Shown here piece by piece: positions 1 through 10,379 of a stretch of 64,000 nt of DNA. The notes under the pieces are model-generated. The model ran no database searches. It saw only the letters and a program-made list of their open reading frames with translations, and had not been told where the DNA came from. The stretch is taken from NCBI RefSeq assembly GCF_000208745.1, contig NC_030852.1, positions 12,924,384-12,988,383 on the forward strand, in the 5' to 3' direction. The position numbers were made by a program, and so were the translations under genes. This DNA is from Theobroma cacao. Lineage: Eukaryota > Streptophyta > Magnoliopsida > Malvales > Malvaceae. The first letter of the stretch is position 1. Every line of letters begins with the position of its first letter.

Positions 1-547
1 ACAGTAGGTTACTATCACCAATACTGGGTGTATTTATGGGCCACTTGTCATTGTAATTATTATTGTACATTATAACTTTGTAAATTATTGTATGTATGAA
101 TTTATTTTATTCTCACGCTACAAAAATTATTTATGTATAGTTCTATAAAAATTGTTTTATAAGAAAATGAAATATATTATCAAATATTTTTATTTAGTTT
201 AATTAGCCAACTTTTCACTCTAAATGAATGATTTAGATTACAAAAATTTATTTTTAATCGGCAGTGGATATTTTTCTACCATACGTTGTATCTTTATCAG
301 GTTTCGAAATTTTTTGGTAAAAATGACCAAAATACCCCTATGTGGCGAAAATTTTATTTTGATTGTTTTCGATCTAAAATAGTTTATATTTTTTTAAAAC
401 TCGATATTTAACAACGATTGCTCACAAGAAAGGCAAGAAACTGATTCTTTAGCCTTGCGGGGTTCCGATTGGCATTCCGGATAATGAGTGTCAATCGGGA
501 CGTCACGGCGGTTGTCATGGGCCCGAGGGAGGTTTCGGGTCGTGACA
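1..547 (+). mobile_element. LTR-A copy 1, 3' part only
   Basis: This is the right-hand end of a long LTR whose left part lies before the window. It ends in GTCGTGACA and shares with the copies ending at 20966, 37182 and 62806 a terminal block that reads GCCTTGCGGGG, a spaced GAGTGTC, then GGCGGTTGTCA and CGTGACA. It also carries the conserved 'atgaccaaaatacccct' stretch. Its duplication cannot be checked because only the 3' flank (ATTTA, 548-552) is present. Confidence 0.8.
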
Positions 548-1300
548 ATTTAAATGTTTAATTTTCAAAAAAAAAATTATTTATTTGACTTAATTAACTT
601 ATTACATTAAATCTCACACATTTACGTCAATATTTTGACAATATTGCTCCACCTTTATAATTTTTTACATTAATTCTTACTACTTTACGTCAAGGTTTTT
701 CAACTACTAATTTGCACAATATTATTTTTATCCTTACTATTATTCATTTATAAATTAAAATTTATAAACTGTTAAATACTTAAAACTCGACAATAAAAAT
801 TTAAATATTTAATTTTCAAATAAAATATGTTTATTTGACATAATTTATTTGTTACATCAAATCTCACATATTTACATCAATATTTTGCCAATATTTATTT
901 CACCTTATAAATGCTTGATTTTTAAAAATTTCATCTTATAAATAGGATTGCCATTATTGTCATTATTATAAATGCATAATAATAAAAATAAAAACACATG
1001 AAATTTAAATTAGACATTTAAAAACCTTGCCATAAAACAGTAAAAATTAACGTAAAAAATTATGAAAGTGGAACAAGTATTATCAAAATATTAACATAAA
1101 TATATGAAATTTAATGTTATAAGTCAATTAAGTCTAAAAAACATAATTTTTTTGAAAATTAAACATTTAAATTCATATTCTCTAGTTTAAAGTATTTGAC
1201 AATTTATAAATTTTAATTTATAAATGAATAATAGAAGAATAAAAATAATTATAGTGTACTCTTCAAAAAAATAATTATAGTAAAAATTAGCAGTTGAAAA
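548..1300. repeat. AT-rich composite inverted and direct repeat
   Basis: A segment starting ATTTAAATGTTTAATTTTCA at 548 recurs in direct orientation near 805 and inverted near 1150-1172. Positions 548-730 pair with the complement of about 965-1172, and 735-905 pair with the complement of about 1080-1240. The block abuts the LTR-A end exactly at 548. It could be a MITE-like element that captured a duplicated arm, or the remnant of two adjacent insertions. No coding frame is seen. Confidence 0.6.
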
Positions 1301-1700
1301 ACTTTTTTTTTTTTAAAAAAGTATGCAACTTTAGCCAAAATAAATTAACTTTGGCCTTATTATTTACAACAGCATAAAGAAATACAAAAAAATAAAAAAC
1401 CCTAACAAGCATCAAACTTGGATTTGGGGATATCTAAGTGCTTCAAATCAATTCGGATCATACCAAAATACCATCTTAAAATGCTTTCATTGATTAATTT
1501 CCAGCAACAGCTACTCTCCGAATTAATTTTGTTGCCCAAAACCATTCACTCATGCCAAACAGTCCCATACTCTTATCAAATTAAAATATCCAAACCATGA
1601 CATTAAGTCACAAAGCTGTCCAAAATTTAAGACATTGCTCTACTCAAAAACTGCCAACTTCACAAACACTCTTAAGTCTCACACATATCGACAGTCTTTA
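1301..1700. other. Stretch with no recognisable feature
   Basis: I see no match to the repeats elsewhere in the window and no convincing coding signal; a 60-codon frame at 1418-1600 has no recognisable domain. It is one of the few stretches that could be low-copy DNA. Confidence 0.4.
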
Positions 1701-1963
1701 TGTCACGACCAAAATCCGAGGATTCATGACCTGTGCACGAGCCCAACAAGCGAACTTGTGAGACCCATGCAAGCCTTAAAGATCAAAACCAAACACACAT
1801 AGCCAAGGGATTCCATATCCAAATATTCATAAATAAAATTTATGTTTAAATATATATAACATCATCCTTGGCACATACTTCATACAATATTCATAAGGCC
1901 ATATATTGGCCATGCAAGGTGGGTTCGTACATAACAACCCTTACACAAGTTCATATGGCATAA

Positions 1964-2539
1964 TGTCACAAACTACGCTCCAGCGCTTAAGTATGAGATA
2001 ATCCATACAACGCTTAAGTGGACGCTTCCACGCAAGCCAACCAATAACTCGTCTAGATCCAAAAAAACATCAACAATAGCCACAAATTAAATTAAGGCAA
2101 CGTACATTGAAATAATAGAGCATATTGAATGCTATACACGCAAACACTAGAGCCATATAACAAAAATGTTTTATTAATATGAAAATGAGTACAAAGGGAC
2201 CAAGACACGCCATCGTCAAGCTTAGGGGCAACTTTAGATGGTTCACTACATACATACCTTTACTAGTGAACCAGTCCAACAATCCGCCAACTGCTCACCC
2301 CTTATAAAGAGTTTACAAGATTTTATAAGTATTCTACAAATAACCATTACAATGCTTGAAATGAGGATATTTCTTTCCTAAAAGGTCTTTCCCCTTAAAG
2401 ACTTAACAAGTATTTTTAGAAATGTCACTACAAGTCATTACAATGTTTGAAATGGGGACATTTCTCTTACAAGTACAAAGGCTCAATCTCCTAAACAACT
2501 TTATCTTGTCATAGTCCGATACGAGGTTGGCTCATGACA
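1964..2539 (-). repeat. 3' LTR of the chromovirus
   Basis: This 576-bp copy begins TGTCATGAGCC on the minus strand and ends next to position 1963. Its first and last parts match the 218-bp 5' LTR at 10162-10379, including the blocks 'cgcttaagtggacgcttcca' inverted and 'gaggttggctcatgaca'. The other LTR has lost roughly 360 internal bases. Confidence 0.85.
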
Positions 2540-2556
2540 TCCTTCCCCACTCAATC
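2540..2556 (-). other. Polypurine tract of the chromovirus
   Basis: Directly outside the 3' LTR the minus strand reads GAGTGGGGAAGGA, a purine run in the position of the plus-strand priming site. This fixes the element orientation together with the PBS. Confidence 0.75.
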
Positions 2557-2634
2557 TATCAACGTCCTTGTTGACTAGTTGGCTTGGAATTCTTCAATTT
2601 TCTGCTAGAAGGTGCGGAGATCAGCTTTCTTCTC

Positions 2635-2844
2635 TCAAGTGATCTTATCTGGTCTCAAACCTTCCCATCTCACTAGGCACTCTTGTGTCAGCCGTCGTTT
2701 GATTATTGTCATCCTTTCTGCCAAAATCTCCTCCACTTTGCGTTGTGAAAGTGGCTTAGTGCTGATGGCGGCTCTTGTGGCTCGACGTTTGCTTGCATTT
2801 ACAGGATCTACATGAAATGGCTTTAGGTTTCTAACGTGAAACAT
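2635..2844 (-). pseudogene. Integrase C-terminus and chromodomain-like tail of the chromovirus
   Basis: The frame starts MFHVRNLKPFH, the usual hinge between the integrase C-terminal barrel and the tail in plant chromoviruses. It continues with a basic stretch, then VEEILAER and LVRWEGL, which match the start and the WxG core of retroelement chromodomains. In the family this tail helps target integration to chromatin. The frame ends at a stop soon after the core and the upstream integrase is in other frames, so this is a fragment of a dead gene. Confidence 0.75.
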
Positions 2845-3900
2845 GGGGTGTACCTTTATTCACTTGGGTGGACCAATCGTGTAAGAAGTTTTCCCCACCT
2901 TGGTTATAACCGATACTGGACCTTCATACTTTCGTACTAGTTTTCGATCTCTGTTCCTTAGGAATTGAAATTGTTTAGGTACCAACTTCACCAGCACCAA
3001 GTCTCCCACCTTAAAGTGTTACTCCCTTCGACCTTTATTTGCCCATTTCTTCATGCAGTTGGAGGCTTTCTCTAAAAAGGCTTTGGCAATTTTAGTGTTT
3101 TATCTCCATTCCTTAGCAAAGTTAAATGCTCAAGGACTCTTCTCGTTATATGATTCCACTGAGGTATAGGGAAGTTTAGGTTGTTGTCCGGTGACAAGCT
3201 CGAAAGGGGTTCTATTAGTGGTTGAGCTCTTTTGTGAATTAAAACATAGTTGAGCTACATCTAGTAGGTTGGGCCAATTCTTCTAGTTCGCCTGTACAAA
3301 GTGTCTTAAGTATTTTTCTAACAACCCATTGAAGCGTTCTGTCAAACCATCTGTTTACGATTGATAACTCAATAGCTTGAAAAGCTCTTTCTAGAAAAAG
3401 TTTATAAACCTTGGATCTCTATTGCTAATAATGCTCTTAGGAACACCCCAATATTTTACCACATGTTTAAAAATCATACGAGCCATTCTTTCTGCAAAGC
3501 CAAATTTCTACATTGGAATGAACATTGCGTACTTGGAGAAATGGTTTCCACTACCAAGATCGCTGTCATATCTCCCACTTTAGGAAGTCCTATAATAAAG
3601 TCCAGAGAAATACTTTCCCACGGTTTGGTCGACATTAGTAGAGGTTCAAGCATTTTCGTAAATCTCTACCTGTCTACCTTATCCTACTAGTAAATGAGGT
3701 ACATCTTCGTATAATCCACACATCCTGTTGCATATGAGGCTAATAATAACCCTGTTTCAATAGTGCAATGGTCTGCTGCCAACTTGGATGCCCTACCCAA
3801 AGAGTGTCGTGACATTCCCGCATTAATTTCTACCTAAGCTCTCTCATTCTTGGAGCAAATATACGTGGTCCTTTCATTATTAGGAGTCCGTTTTCCACCA
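2845..3900 (-). pseudogene. Integrase of the chromovirus, degenerate
   Basis: Conceptual translation over several frames gives the hallmarks of a gypsy integrase in order. First comes an H-x-x-x-H-type piece (HDTLWVGHP, near 3800-3780) and a YYWPHMQQD block, then SLDFIIGLP with the first catalytic Asp, SNRDPRF with the second, and TERFNGLLEKYLRHFV carrying the Glu. An FELVTGQQPKLP block and a KVGDLVLVK-like barrel segment follow. Numerous stops and frame changes interrupt it. The enzyme would insert the cDNA into chromosomes; this copy cannot. Confidence 0.8.
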
Positions 3901-3913
3901 AAAAGTATTTTAA

Positions 3914-4700
3914 CTATCCACTCTCCACCAACTTCATAATGACTATTGATTGGGGATCTCGATGCAAGTTTTTCTCAATAAGATTATAGATATTTGTCAT
4001 CATTTTGTTGGCTGTCATTAGTACGATCACCCTTAGAGCTGTGAATTCGGCCTTTCTACTGAGGGCGTCTGCCACATAGTTCGCCTTTCCAACGTTATGC
4101 TCGAAAGAGAAATTAAACTCGGCTAGCAACTTTTGCCATCTTCCCTATTTGGTTGTAAGTTTTGGCTGTGTGAGAAAGTGACTCATGGTTGTGTTGTCGG
4201 TCTTAACCATGAATTGTTATCCTAGCAAGTAATGTCACCAGGCTTGTAAATAGTGAATCATTGTTAGTCGTTCTATCTCCTATACTATGTATCTCTTCTC
4301 AACTTCATTCAACTTTTGAATTTCAAATGCAATCGGGTGTCTTTCTTGTAACAACACTTTTCCAAAGGAACAGTCTTATGCATCCGTTTGTACCTCAAAA
4401 GGCTTTGCAATATCAGGAAGTGATAAAACAAGATTCGTCATCAATGTGCCTTTGAAGCCTTTGAAGGCTTCTTGGCATTTTGATGTCTAACTCCACTTCT
4501 ATCCTTTTTTTAGTAATTTTGTCAATGCTACTATCTTTCTTGAATATCCTTCCACAAATCTTTGATAATAATTGGCTAGCCCTAAGAACGAATGAAGCTC
4601 AATTGTATTATTAAGGGTGGCTCATTCTTTGATAGCCCTTACCTTCTGCAAATCCATCTAAATGTGCCCTTGTTCAATTATGTGGCCAAGGAACTAAATT
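3914..4700 (-). pseudogene. RNase H region of the chromovirus, degenerate
   Basis: The clearest part is the open frame at 4129-3914, which begins MLAEFNFSFEHNVGK and continues ANYVADALSRK, the highly conserved C-terminal signature of gypsy RNase H (GKxNxVADALSR). Upstream toward 4700 further RNase H and RT-connection segments appear in shifted frames. RNase H removes the RNA template during reverse transcription. Stops and shifts make it inactive. Confidence 0.8.
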
Positions 4701-5103
4701 TGGGTTTGCACAAATGCATATTTCTCCCTTTTCACATATAACTAGTTGTTGTGTAGCCTTTGGAAGACTTGCCGTAAGTGCTGTTTATGCTCCTCTAAGG
4801 TTGAGTTGTATACCACGATATCATCCAAGTAGATTACCATGAGCTTGTCCAAATAATCATGGAACACTTGATTCATCAATGTGCAAAAGGTAGTAGGAGC
4901 ATTGGTTAGTCTAGAAGGCATAACAAAAAATTCAAATGCGTCATACCACATTACGTAGGTGGTTTTCAGTTCATCTCCCTCAATCACCCTTACTTGATGG
5001 TAACCCAATTTCAAATCTAATTTGAAGAAGTACTTTGCACAACTCAGTTGGTCAAAGAGATCTGCTATAAAAGGGATAGGATATTTATTCTTAACTGTGA
5101 CTT

Positions 5104-7653
5104 TGTAACACCCCTGATTTTTTTGATATGGCCTAAATGTGGTATTAGTTGAGTGATTTGATGAGTAAACTTGAAAACTTAACTTATATGCTTTGTGAAG
5201 CATGCATACGAGCTATTATGGTCTATGGAGGAAGACTTTGAATATTAGAGTACATTGAGCATTCACGATGAATTGAGGTGAGAATGATGATTGTGGCATT
5301 TAGAACACAATATCTTGAGACTTAGCCAAAATTTTGGGGAATGTGTGATAAATCTTGAATTTTAAAGTTTATATTGAGAGTTGATTGTTTGTTTAACTAG
5401 ATTAATGAGGATTATATGTTGAGATAGTCATTTTGAAGTATGATTTAAAAGGTAAATGATTTTAGGATGTTAAGTTCAGATTTTTGGAAGTTTGAGTACT
5501 AAAAAGGTGCAATTTGGGCAAGATGTATTGATACATTCTTAGAAAGATGAACATGTATCAATACATTGTCCTAATGTATAAATACATTTGAAGCAACGGG
5601 CACTCAAGAGCATTCTACCCGAAGTGTATCGGTATATTGCTCAAATGTATCGATACATCAACGAAGAAAGGTAAAAACAAAAAAGGGTCAAAGGGCATTT
5701 CACCCCATCTCTCTTTCAGCTTTTTCTCTCATTCTCTCCCTACCCTCTTCAAACCCTAAGCCCCCAAATGCCATTTAGAGGCCATTTGAGCTTGATCCAA
5801 GCTTGGGAAACGATCCGAAGGTAAGATTACACATTTTTACTGATTGATTTTCGATTTAATTGGTTAATAACCTCGAATCCAAATATTTGTAGATTTGGTT
5901 AGATTTTTCCCCTTGAGTTTATTGGAGACTTGGAGCCTAGATTTGGGCAAACCAACTTCTAAGGTAAAGATTTAGCTTATTTGTTGGAGGATTAAGCATA
6001 TATATTGAAATTGGGTATTTTTAAAAAGTTAGGATATTTTCAAAAGCTAAGAAATAATTATAATTTTGATGTTTTGATGTGTCTAAAGGGAGAATGGAGG
6101 CTATTGATGCATTTTTAAGCTGGAGAATGGTTGGAGACTAAGGTTGAGCTTGATTGCAGTGTGCCTCTTATTGTCAAGGTGAATAGGATTTAATTAAACG
6201 CATGTGATGCATTTCGCATAATGTATGCACTAGCATGGTACTAGGATAAAATATGCATGCCTAGACTGATGAACCTAGGCTAGCAAACCATATATGTGTG
6301 TACAAGATGTGCCTAGAAGAATGCCTAAGCTAGAGAATTGATGTGTATGTAAATGTCTATATATGCATATATGTATGTTTGCCTAGAGGTATGTGGCTAA
6401 CTAGTGAACAATTATGATTGTGTGCCTAGATGAGGATGCCTAGGCTCAATAGTCATCTGAGATAAAAAATTATGTTTAAGTGATTTGTGGTGAGCCACAA
6501 GTTGGCATTATGTTGGAACCCATGGTATATAAGACCTAGAGCAAGAGGCTTACCCATGGTGTGATATGAATTATGAATTAAGGATTGTGCCAAATTGTGA
6601 TGAATGGATTGCCTGATTAGGTATATGGGCACGATATGTATTTGGGTTAATGGCACAGCTATTGAGTGATATTGACAGGATTTATGTGTGAATGCCCATG
6701 TATTTGTGGTTGATTTGAAGATAAATATACAGTTGTTAAGCCATGATTGATTGGATTGAATACGATGAATGCCCATGTGTGGTTAAAGGCATGAGGGCCC
6801 TAGGGATCTATTATGTTTCGTTTAATGATGCCTTAAAGATTTGAAGGCAATTAGAATTATATCGAGCTGAGCGATGATTGAAGCTCGATGAATTTGAATG
6901 TGATTTAATGTGGACATATGGAATGTCATAGGCACGATGACTAGATTTGTGGATTTATGCTCTGTCCGAGGGATGAATTTCGGATGTTGATTTGATTTGA
7001 GGTTGAGTGGAGTCCCACGCTTGTAGTGCTTTGATGCTTTTCGTTGAGATTACTCCAAGTGATGCTGACGTTGGGAGATTACTCTGGTCAATGATATGAT
7101 TCTTTGCTAGCTGCTTCAGCGTAGTGCATGGTCTATTCTCGATCAGTTGCTTTGGCACGTGCGTGATTTGTTTTTCCGCTCAACGATTTTACCTTGCATG
7201 TAATTTGTTTCTCTGCCGATTGGCTATCATATGTGATTTGATGATGTCCAGGGCAGGACCATTCACTAGATTTCGTTTGACTACAACGATATGCATCGAG
7301 TATGGCATGATTTGATTTGAATATGAAATTATGTTGACTGATTGTGGATGATATTTAAGGAAAAGCTTAGAGATAAGCAAATGATATGTAAATGAGATTT
7401 GAGATTGGGCTCAACAACTAAAGTGTGCTTATGAAGCCTAGTTTGATGGTAATGGCTTTAAGGGTAAGCCTTGATTTGATATGATTTGATGTAAGGACAC
7501 GAAACTTGTGAATTGTGATTATAATACGCCGTTAAAATGTAATCCGACAAGATTTAATATGATGAGTTATGTATGTAGGATATTAGGATGATCTTTGCAC
7601 CTTTTGAATTGGAGATGTTTGAATATGAATATATTATGGTTAGATAGGCCTAG

Positions 7654-7695
<42 letters not shown>

Positions 7696-8178
7696 TATGC
7701 TATGATAGCATTCTTTCGCTGTGATAGCATTCCTTCACTAAGTATTAAATGACTTACCCCTCTATTGTACCATGTGTAGACAAGAGAAGCTATGGGGTTT
7801 TGTGGCAAGTGTCATATATTTGACAGACATGTAATTAGCATCCGGTAGGTCTCCTCCCTAACATGTCACTCCACTAAGTCTGTGTGGACCTTCTGCCTTT
7901 AAATCTGATTTGATGTAAACATGTTAGGCGCGATGTACCATCTGAATTGTATAAGGGTTGTTATGTATGAACCCAAGGCTAATGTATGGTCTTTGAGCAT
8001 TTGTATGGACTGTGAGCCAAGGTTAATGTAATATATTTGAATATGTCATGAGTATTTGATTATAAATCCCTTAGCAATTGTGTTATGTGATTTCAGACTT
8101 TGAGGCTTGCTCGGGTCTAGTGGGCTTGCTTGCTGAGCTCATGGGCTGGTCACAAACTCTCAAATTTGGGTTGTGACA
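5104..8178 (+). mobile_element. Solo LTR-B (B1) inside the chromovirus RT
   Basis: The unit starts TGTAACACCCC and ends GGGTTGTGACA. A perfect 5-bp target duplication, GACTT, lies at 5099-5103 and 8179-8183. At 3,075 bp it has no PBS, polypurine tract or coding domain, so it is a solo LTR left by LTR-LTR recombination. It belongs to the same family as the broken host B0 (1701-23640), in opposite orientation, and as the PBS-linked LTR at 43469-46591. A TA microsatellite lies at about 7656-7688. Confidence 0.92.
5523..5658. repeat. Cluster of five 14-bp dyads, TGTATCGATACA type
   Basis: Five near-palindromic 14-mers occur at 5523-5536, 5553-5566, 5574-5587, 5624-5637 and 5645-5658. The last is the perfect dyad ATGTATCGATACAT; the others differ in the central bases or one arm. 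They are separated by unrelated spacers of 7 to 36 bp, so this is not a simple tandem array. Other LTR-B copies carry a different dyad at the same place. Confidence 0.85.
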
Positions 8179-8552
8179 GACTTTGCTCAAAGCTTGATAA
8201 TCCATGCACAATCGTAAACTCCCATCTTGCTTCTTTTGAAAGAGTATTGAGGCCCCAAAAGGTGCATTTGATGGTCGGATAAATTCGACTTGAATTAGCT
8301 TGTCTAATTGTTTCCTTAGCTTTGTTAACTCTAAGAGAGCCATCTTGTATGGCCCTTTTACAAGCGGCTTGACTCTTACGAGTAATTCTATCTTGTGATC
8401 GACAGCTCGTCGATGTGGTAGGACACTAGGTAGTTGTTTTGGCATCATATTTAGAAATTTTTCCAAAACTAGTTTCTCTTATTCGAGTATTGGATTTGTG
8501 TTATCTTCGCCTTTGTAGATAGGCATGGCCCTTTCTTGATCCCCTTCTTAAA

Positions 8553-8936
8553 CTATATAGTGGATATAATCCTTTTCCCAATATTGGGTAGAATTATAAT
8601 CGGTACCACGCATGGTTGTTCTCCAAAAAATATTAGACAACTTGCAGTACGGAAAAGGATGGCTTGTGCTTTTGTCATAAAATCTAAGCCCAAAACAAAA
8701 TCAAAGTCATCTATAGTGGCTACCATCATGCTCACCTTCCTTTCCCAGGAGCTAATCTTAAATTTCACATCTTTAGAGTTCCCTATAATAGTTGAAGCTA
8801 GCGAGTTAATTGCCTTCATCTGCCCAAAGTCTTTCTCAACTTTACGACCGCATATCTTTGCCTTTTTCAAGGTTATGAATGTGTCTAAGGCCCCTATGTC
8901 GAGCATGGCTTTAGGTTTTTTCTCATTCAACAACAC
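8553..8936 (-). pseudogene. Aspartic protease (retropepsin-like) domain of the chromovirus
   Basis: The 127-codon frame contains AMLDIGALDTFI at about residues 10-21, the position of the catalytic D-S/T-G-A motif, and FDFVLGLDFM at about 78-87, the conserved I/VLGxDWL-type block of plant gypsy proteases. It lies between gag and RT in the correct order. The Ser/Thr of the active-site triad is replaced by Ile (DIGA), so the protease should be inactive even though the frame is open. A stop separates it from RT. Confidence 0.8.
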
Positions 8937-9029
8937 TTTTACATATAGTAGACCTTGTTGGGGCTATTTCTCCATCTTTTCTAAATGCGCTTGTAAAGTG
9001 CCGGGAAAATGAATGAAACCCATTCATGC

Positions 9030-10100
9030 TGGCTCTTCCTTGGCTTCTTCGACTGTGGTGTGGGGTGGTGATTTCTCAACATTAGCTGTGCATATCGCAT
9101 TGAAAGTTGCTCAATAAGGACAATCAATTATTCGATGTGGTTATTTGCATAAAAAACAAGATATCGGAGGTCATGGTTTGAAGTTCCATAATTTGTTTAT
9201 TCTTGGTTAAGGTGAGTCTCTAGCAAGTGGTCTCTTATTGCCTCCCCTACTCGAGGGTCTGCTAAATCTCAAAAAATTTTCCCCACTATTTGAGCTAGAG
9301 CTACTAGTCATGAATGAAGGGTTCTTCCTTTTGTTGGAGTTTTCACTATAATTAATAAGGCACTCGGCAGCTGCCATTGCCGAAGTCACATCCTGTACCT
9401 TCTGTCGTTATAACTCCGTCCTCGCCCATGGTTTCAGACCCTCAAGGAAATAGAACAGTCTATCGTTTTTAGTCATATCCCTAGTATCTAGCATCAGAGT
9501 AAAGAAGTTCCTCACGAACTCCTGCACTATCTCATTTGTGACAACTCTCGCAACTTCTGTCACACCATATACTCAACATTCTTAGGGAAAAATTGATTCT
9601 TCAGTTCTTGCTTGAGGTCTACCCAAGTGTAAATGCAGCAGCATTCACTATCAATGAATTTGAAAAGCTACCATAACTTCATGTCCCCAACAAGATACAT
9701 TGAAGCCATCACCACTTTGTCCTCTTCCAACTTTGTGCACACAGCTCAGAAATACTAGTCCATATCAAAAAGGAAGTTCTCCAACTCTTTAGCATCTCTG
9801 GTCCCTTCTTATCGCTTGGGTTCCAGCACTTTGGCCCTTTTACCTCGATCTCTTGAGTTTGCATTGGCATTACTTACAACAATAACCAAAAGATTTCCCA
9901 GAGCTTTCAATTCTCTAATCTCGCCTTGGAAAGTGCTCAATGCATCCTTGGTCTCATCACTTAGGGTATTAATAATCTCGAACAGTTATAACTGGACTGT
10001 CTCAATTTCATTTATTCACTCACGCGGGACCATTTGGGCTTTTACTACGACCACCACGACCTTTAGCTCATCAATCCTTTGATGGTCTTTTAGTGAACTC
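9030..10100 (-). pseudogene. gag capsid/nucleocapsid region of the chromovirus
   Basis: On the minus strand, pieces of the Retrotrans_gag-type capsid domain are readable across frames: an ELKNQFFPKNVEYM block near 9600, RDMTKNDRLFYFLEGLKPWA near 9480-9420, and the 60-codon frame 9389-9207 with a Ser-rich linker. Near 9159-9112 a zinc-knuckle of the CX2CX3HX4C type can be seen (CFLC...H...C), broken by one stop codon. Gag packages the element RNA in cytoplasmic particles. Several stops make this copy non-functional. Confidence 0.75.
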
Positions 10101-10147
10101 TGTGTGGTCACCAAGTTTACTCTTTTAGCTCAATACGTCTTACCTAT

Positions 10148-10159
10148 GCTCTAATACCA
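10148..10159 (-). other. Primer binding site (initiator tRNA-Met type)
   Basis: The minus strand reads TGGTATTAGAGC two bases after the 5' LTR. The usual plant PBS complementary to initiator tRNA-Met is TGGTATCAGAGC, so there is one C-to-T change. Confidence 0.8.
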
Positions 10160-10161
10160 AC

Positions 10162-10379
10162 TGTCATGGACTACGCTCTTTCGCTTAAGTATGCGATAGT
10201 CCATGCGGTGCTTGAGTGGACGCTTCCACCCAAGCCAACCAATAACTCATCTAGATCTGAACAAACATCAACAATAGCCACAAATTAGATTAAGGCAACG
10301 CACATCGAAATAATAAGGCATACAAAATGACATACATGCAACCACTGGAGCCATATCGATACAAGGTTGGCTCATGACA
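10162..10379 (-). repeat. 5' LTR of the chromovirus, internally deleted
   Basis: This copy is 218 bp and matches both ends of the 3' LTR at 1964-2539. The block between 'gagccatat' and 'cgatacaaggttgg' is missing, a deletion of about 360 bp. It still has the TGTCATGAGCC start and adjoins the PBS. The deletion probably removed promoter sequence. Confidence 0.85.

Larger units (their letters stand above)
4742..8466 (-). pseudogene. Reverse transcriptase of the chromovirus, split by a solo LTR-B
   Basis: The N-terminal half is in 8466-8179 and includes LTKLRKQLDKLIQ, FIRPSNAPFGASI and LRLCMDYQALSKV, the fingers and motif 1-2 region. The C-terminal half is in 5103-4742 and includes FFKLDLKLGYHQVRV, FFVMPSRLTNAPTTF and the catalytic YLDDIVVY motif. 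Between them lies the 3,075-bp solo LTR-B (5104-8178), flanked by GACTT on both sides, so the two halves were contiguous before insertion. The YLDD box is intact, but the domain is disrupted and the gene on either side carries stops. Confidence 0.9.
1964..10379 (-). mobile_element. Ty3/gypsy chromovirus-like retrotransposon, decayed, both LTRs present
   Basis: On the minus strand the order is 5' LTR (10379-10162), primer binding site, gag, protease, reverse transcriptase, RNase H, integrase, chromodomain-like tail, polypurine tract and 3' LTR (2539-1964). That order, with integrase after RNase H, is Ty3/gypsy; the chromodomain-type tail points to the chromovirus branch. Without the nested solo LTR-B (5104-8178) it is about 5.3 kb, so it is near full structure but riddled with stops and frameshifts. 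It lies inside LTR-B copy B0. Flanks CATAA (1959-1963) and CGCAG (10380-10384) do not match, so no target duplication is left. It cannot be autonomous. Confidence 0.9.

Noticed and set aside
4742..5203. Intact gene of 153 codons
   Set aside because: It is the second half of a split reverse transcriptase; its first 33 codons come from the inserted LTR-B.
8536..9012. 158-codon plus-strand frame
   Set aside because: It is the antisense of the chromovirus protease, whose minus-strand frame has the recognisable motifs.
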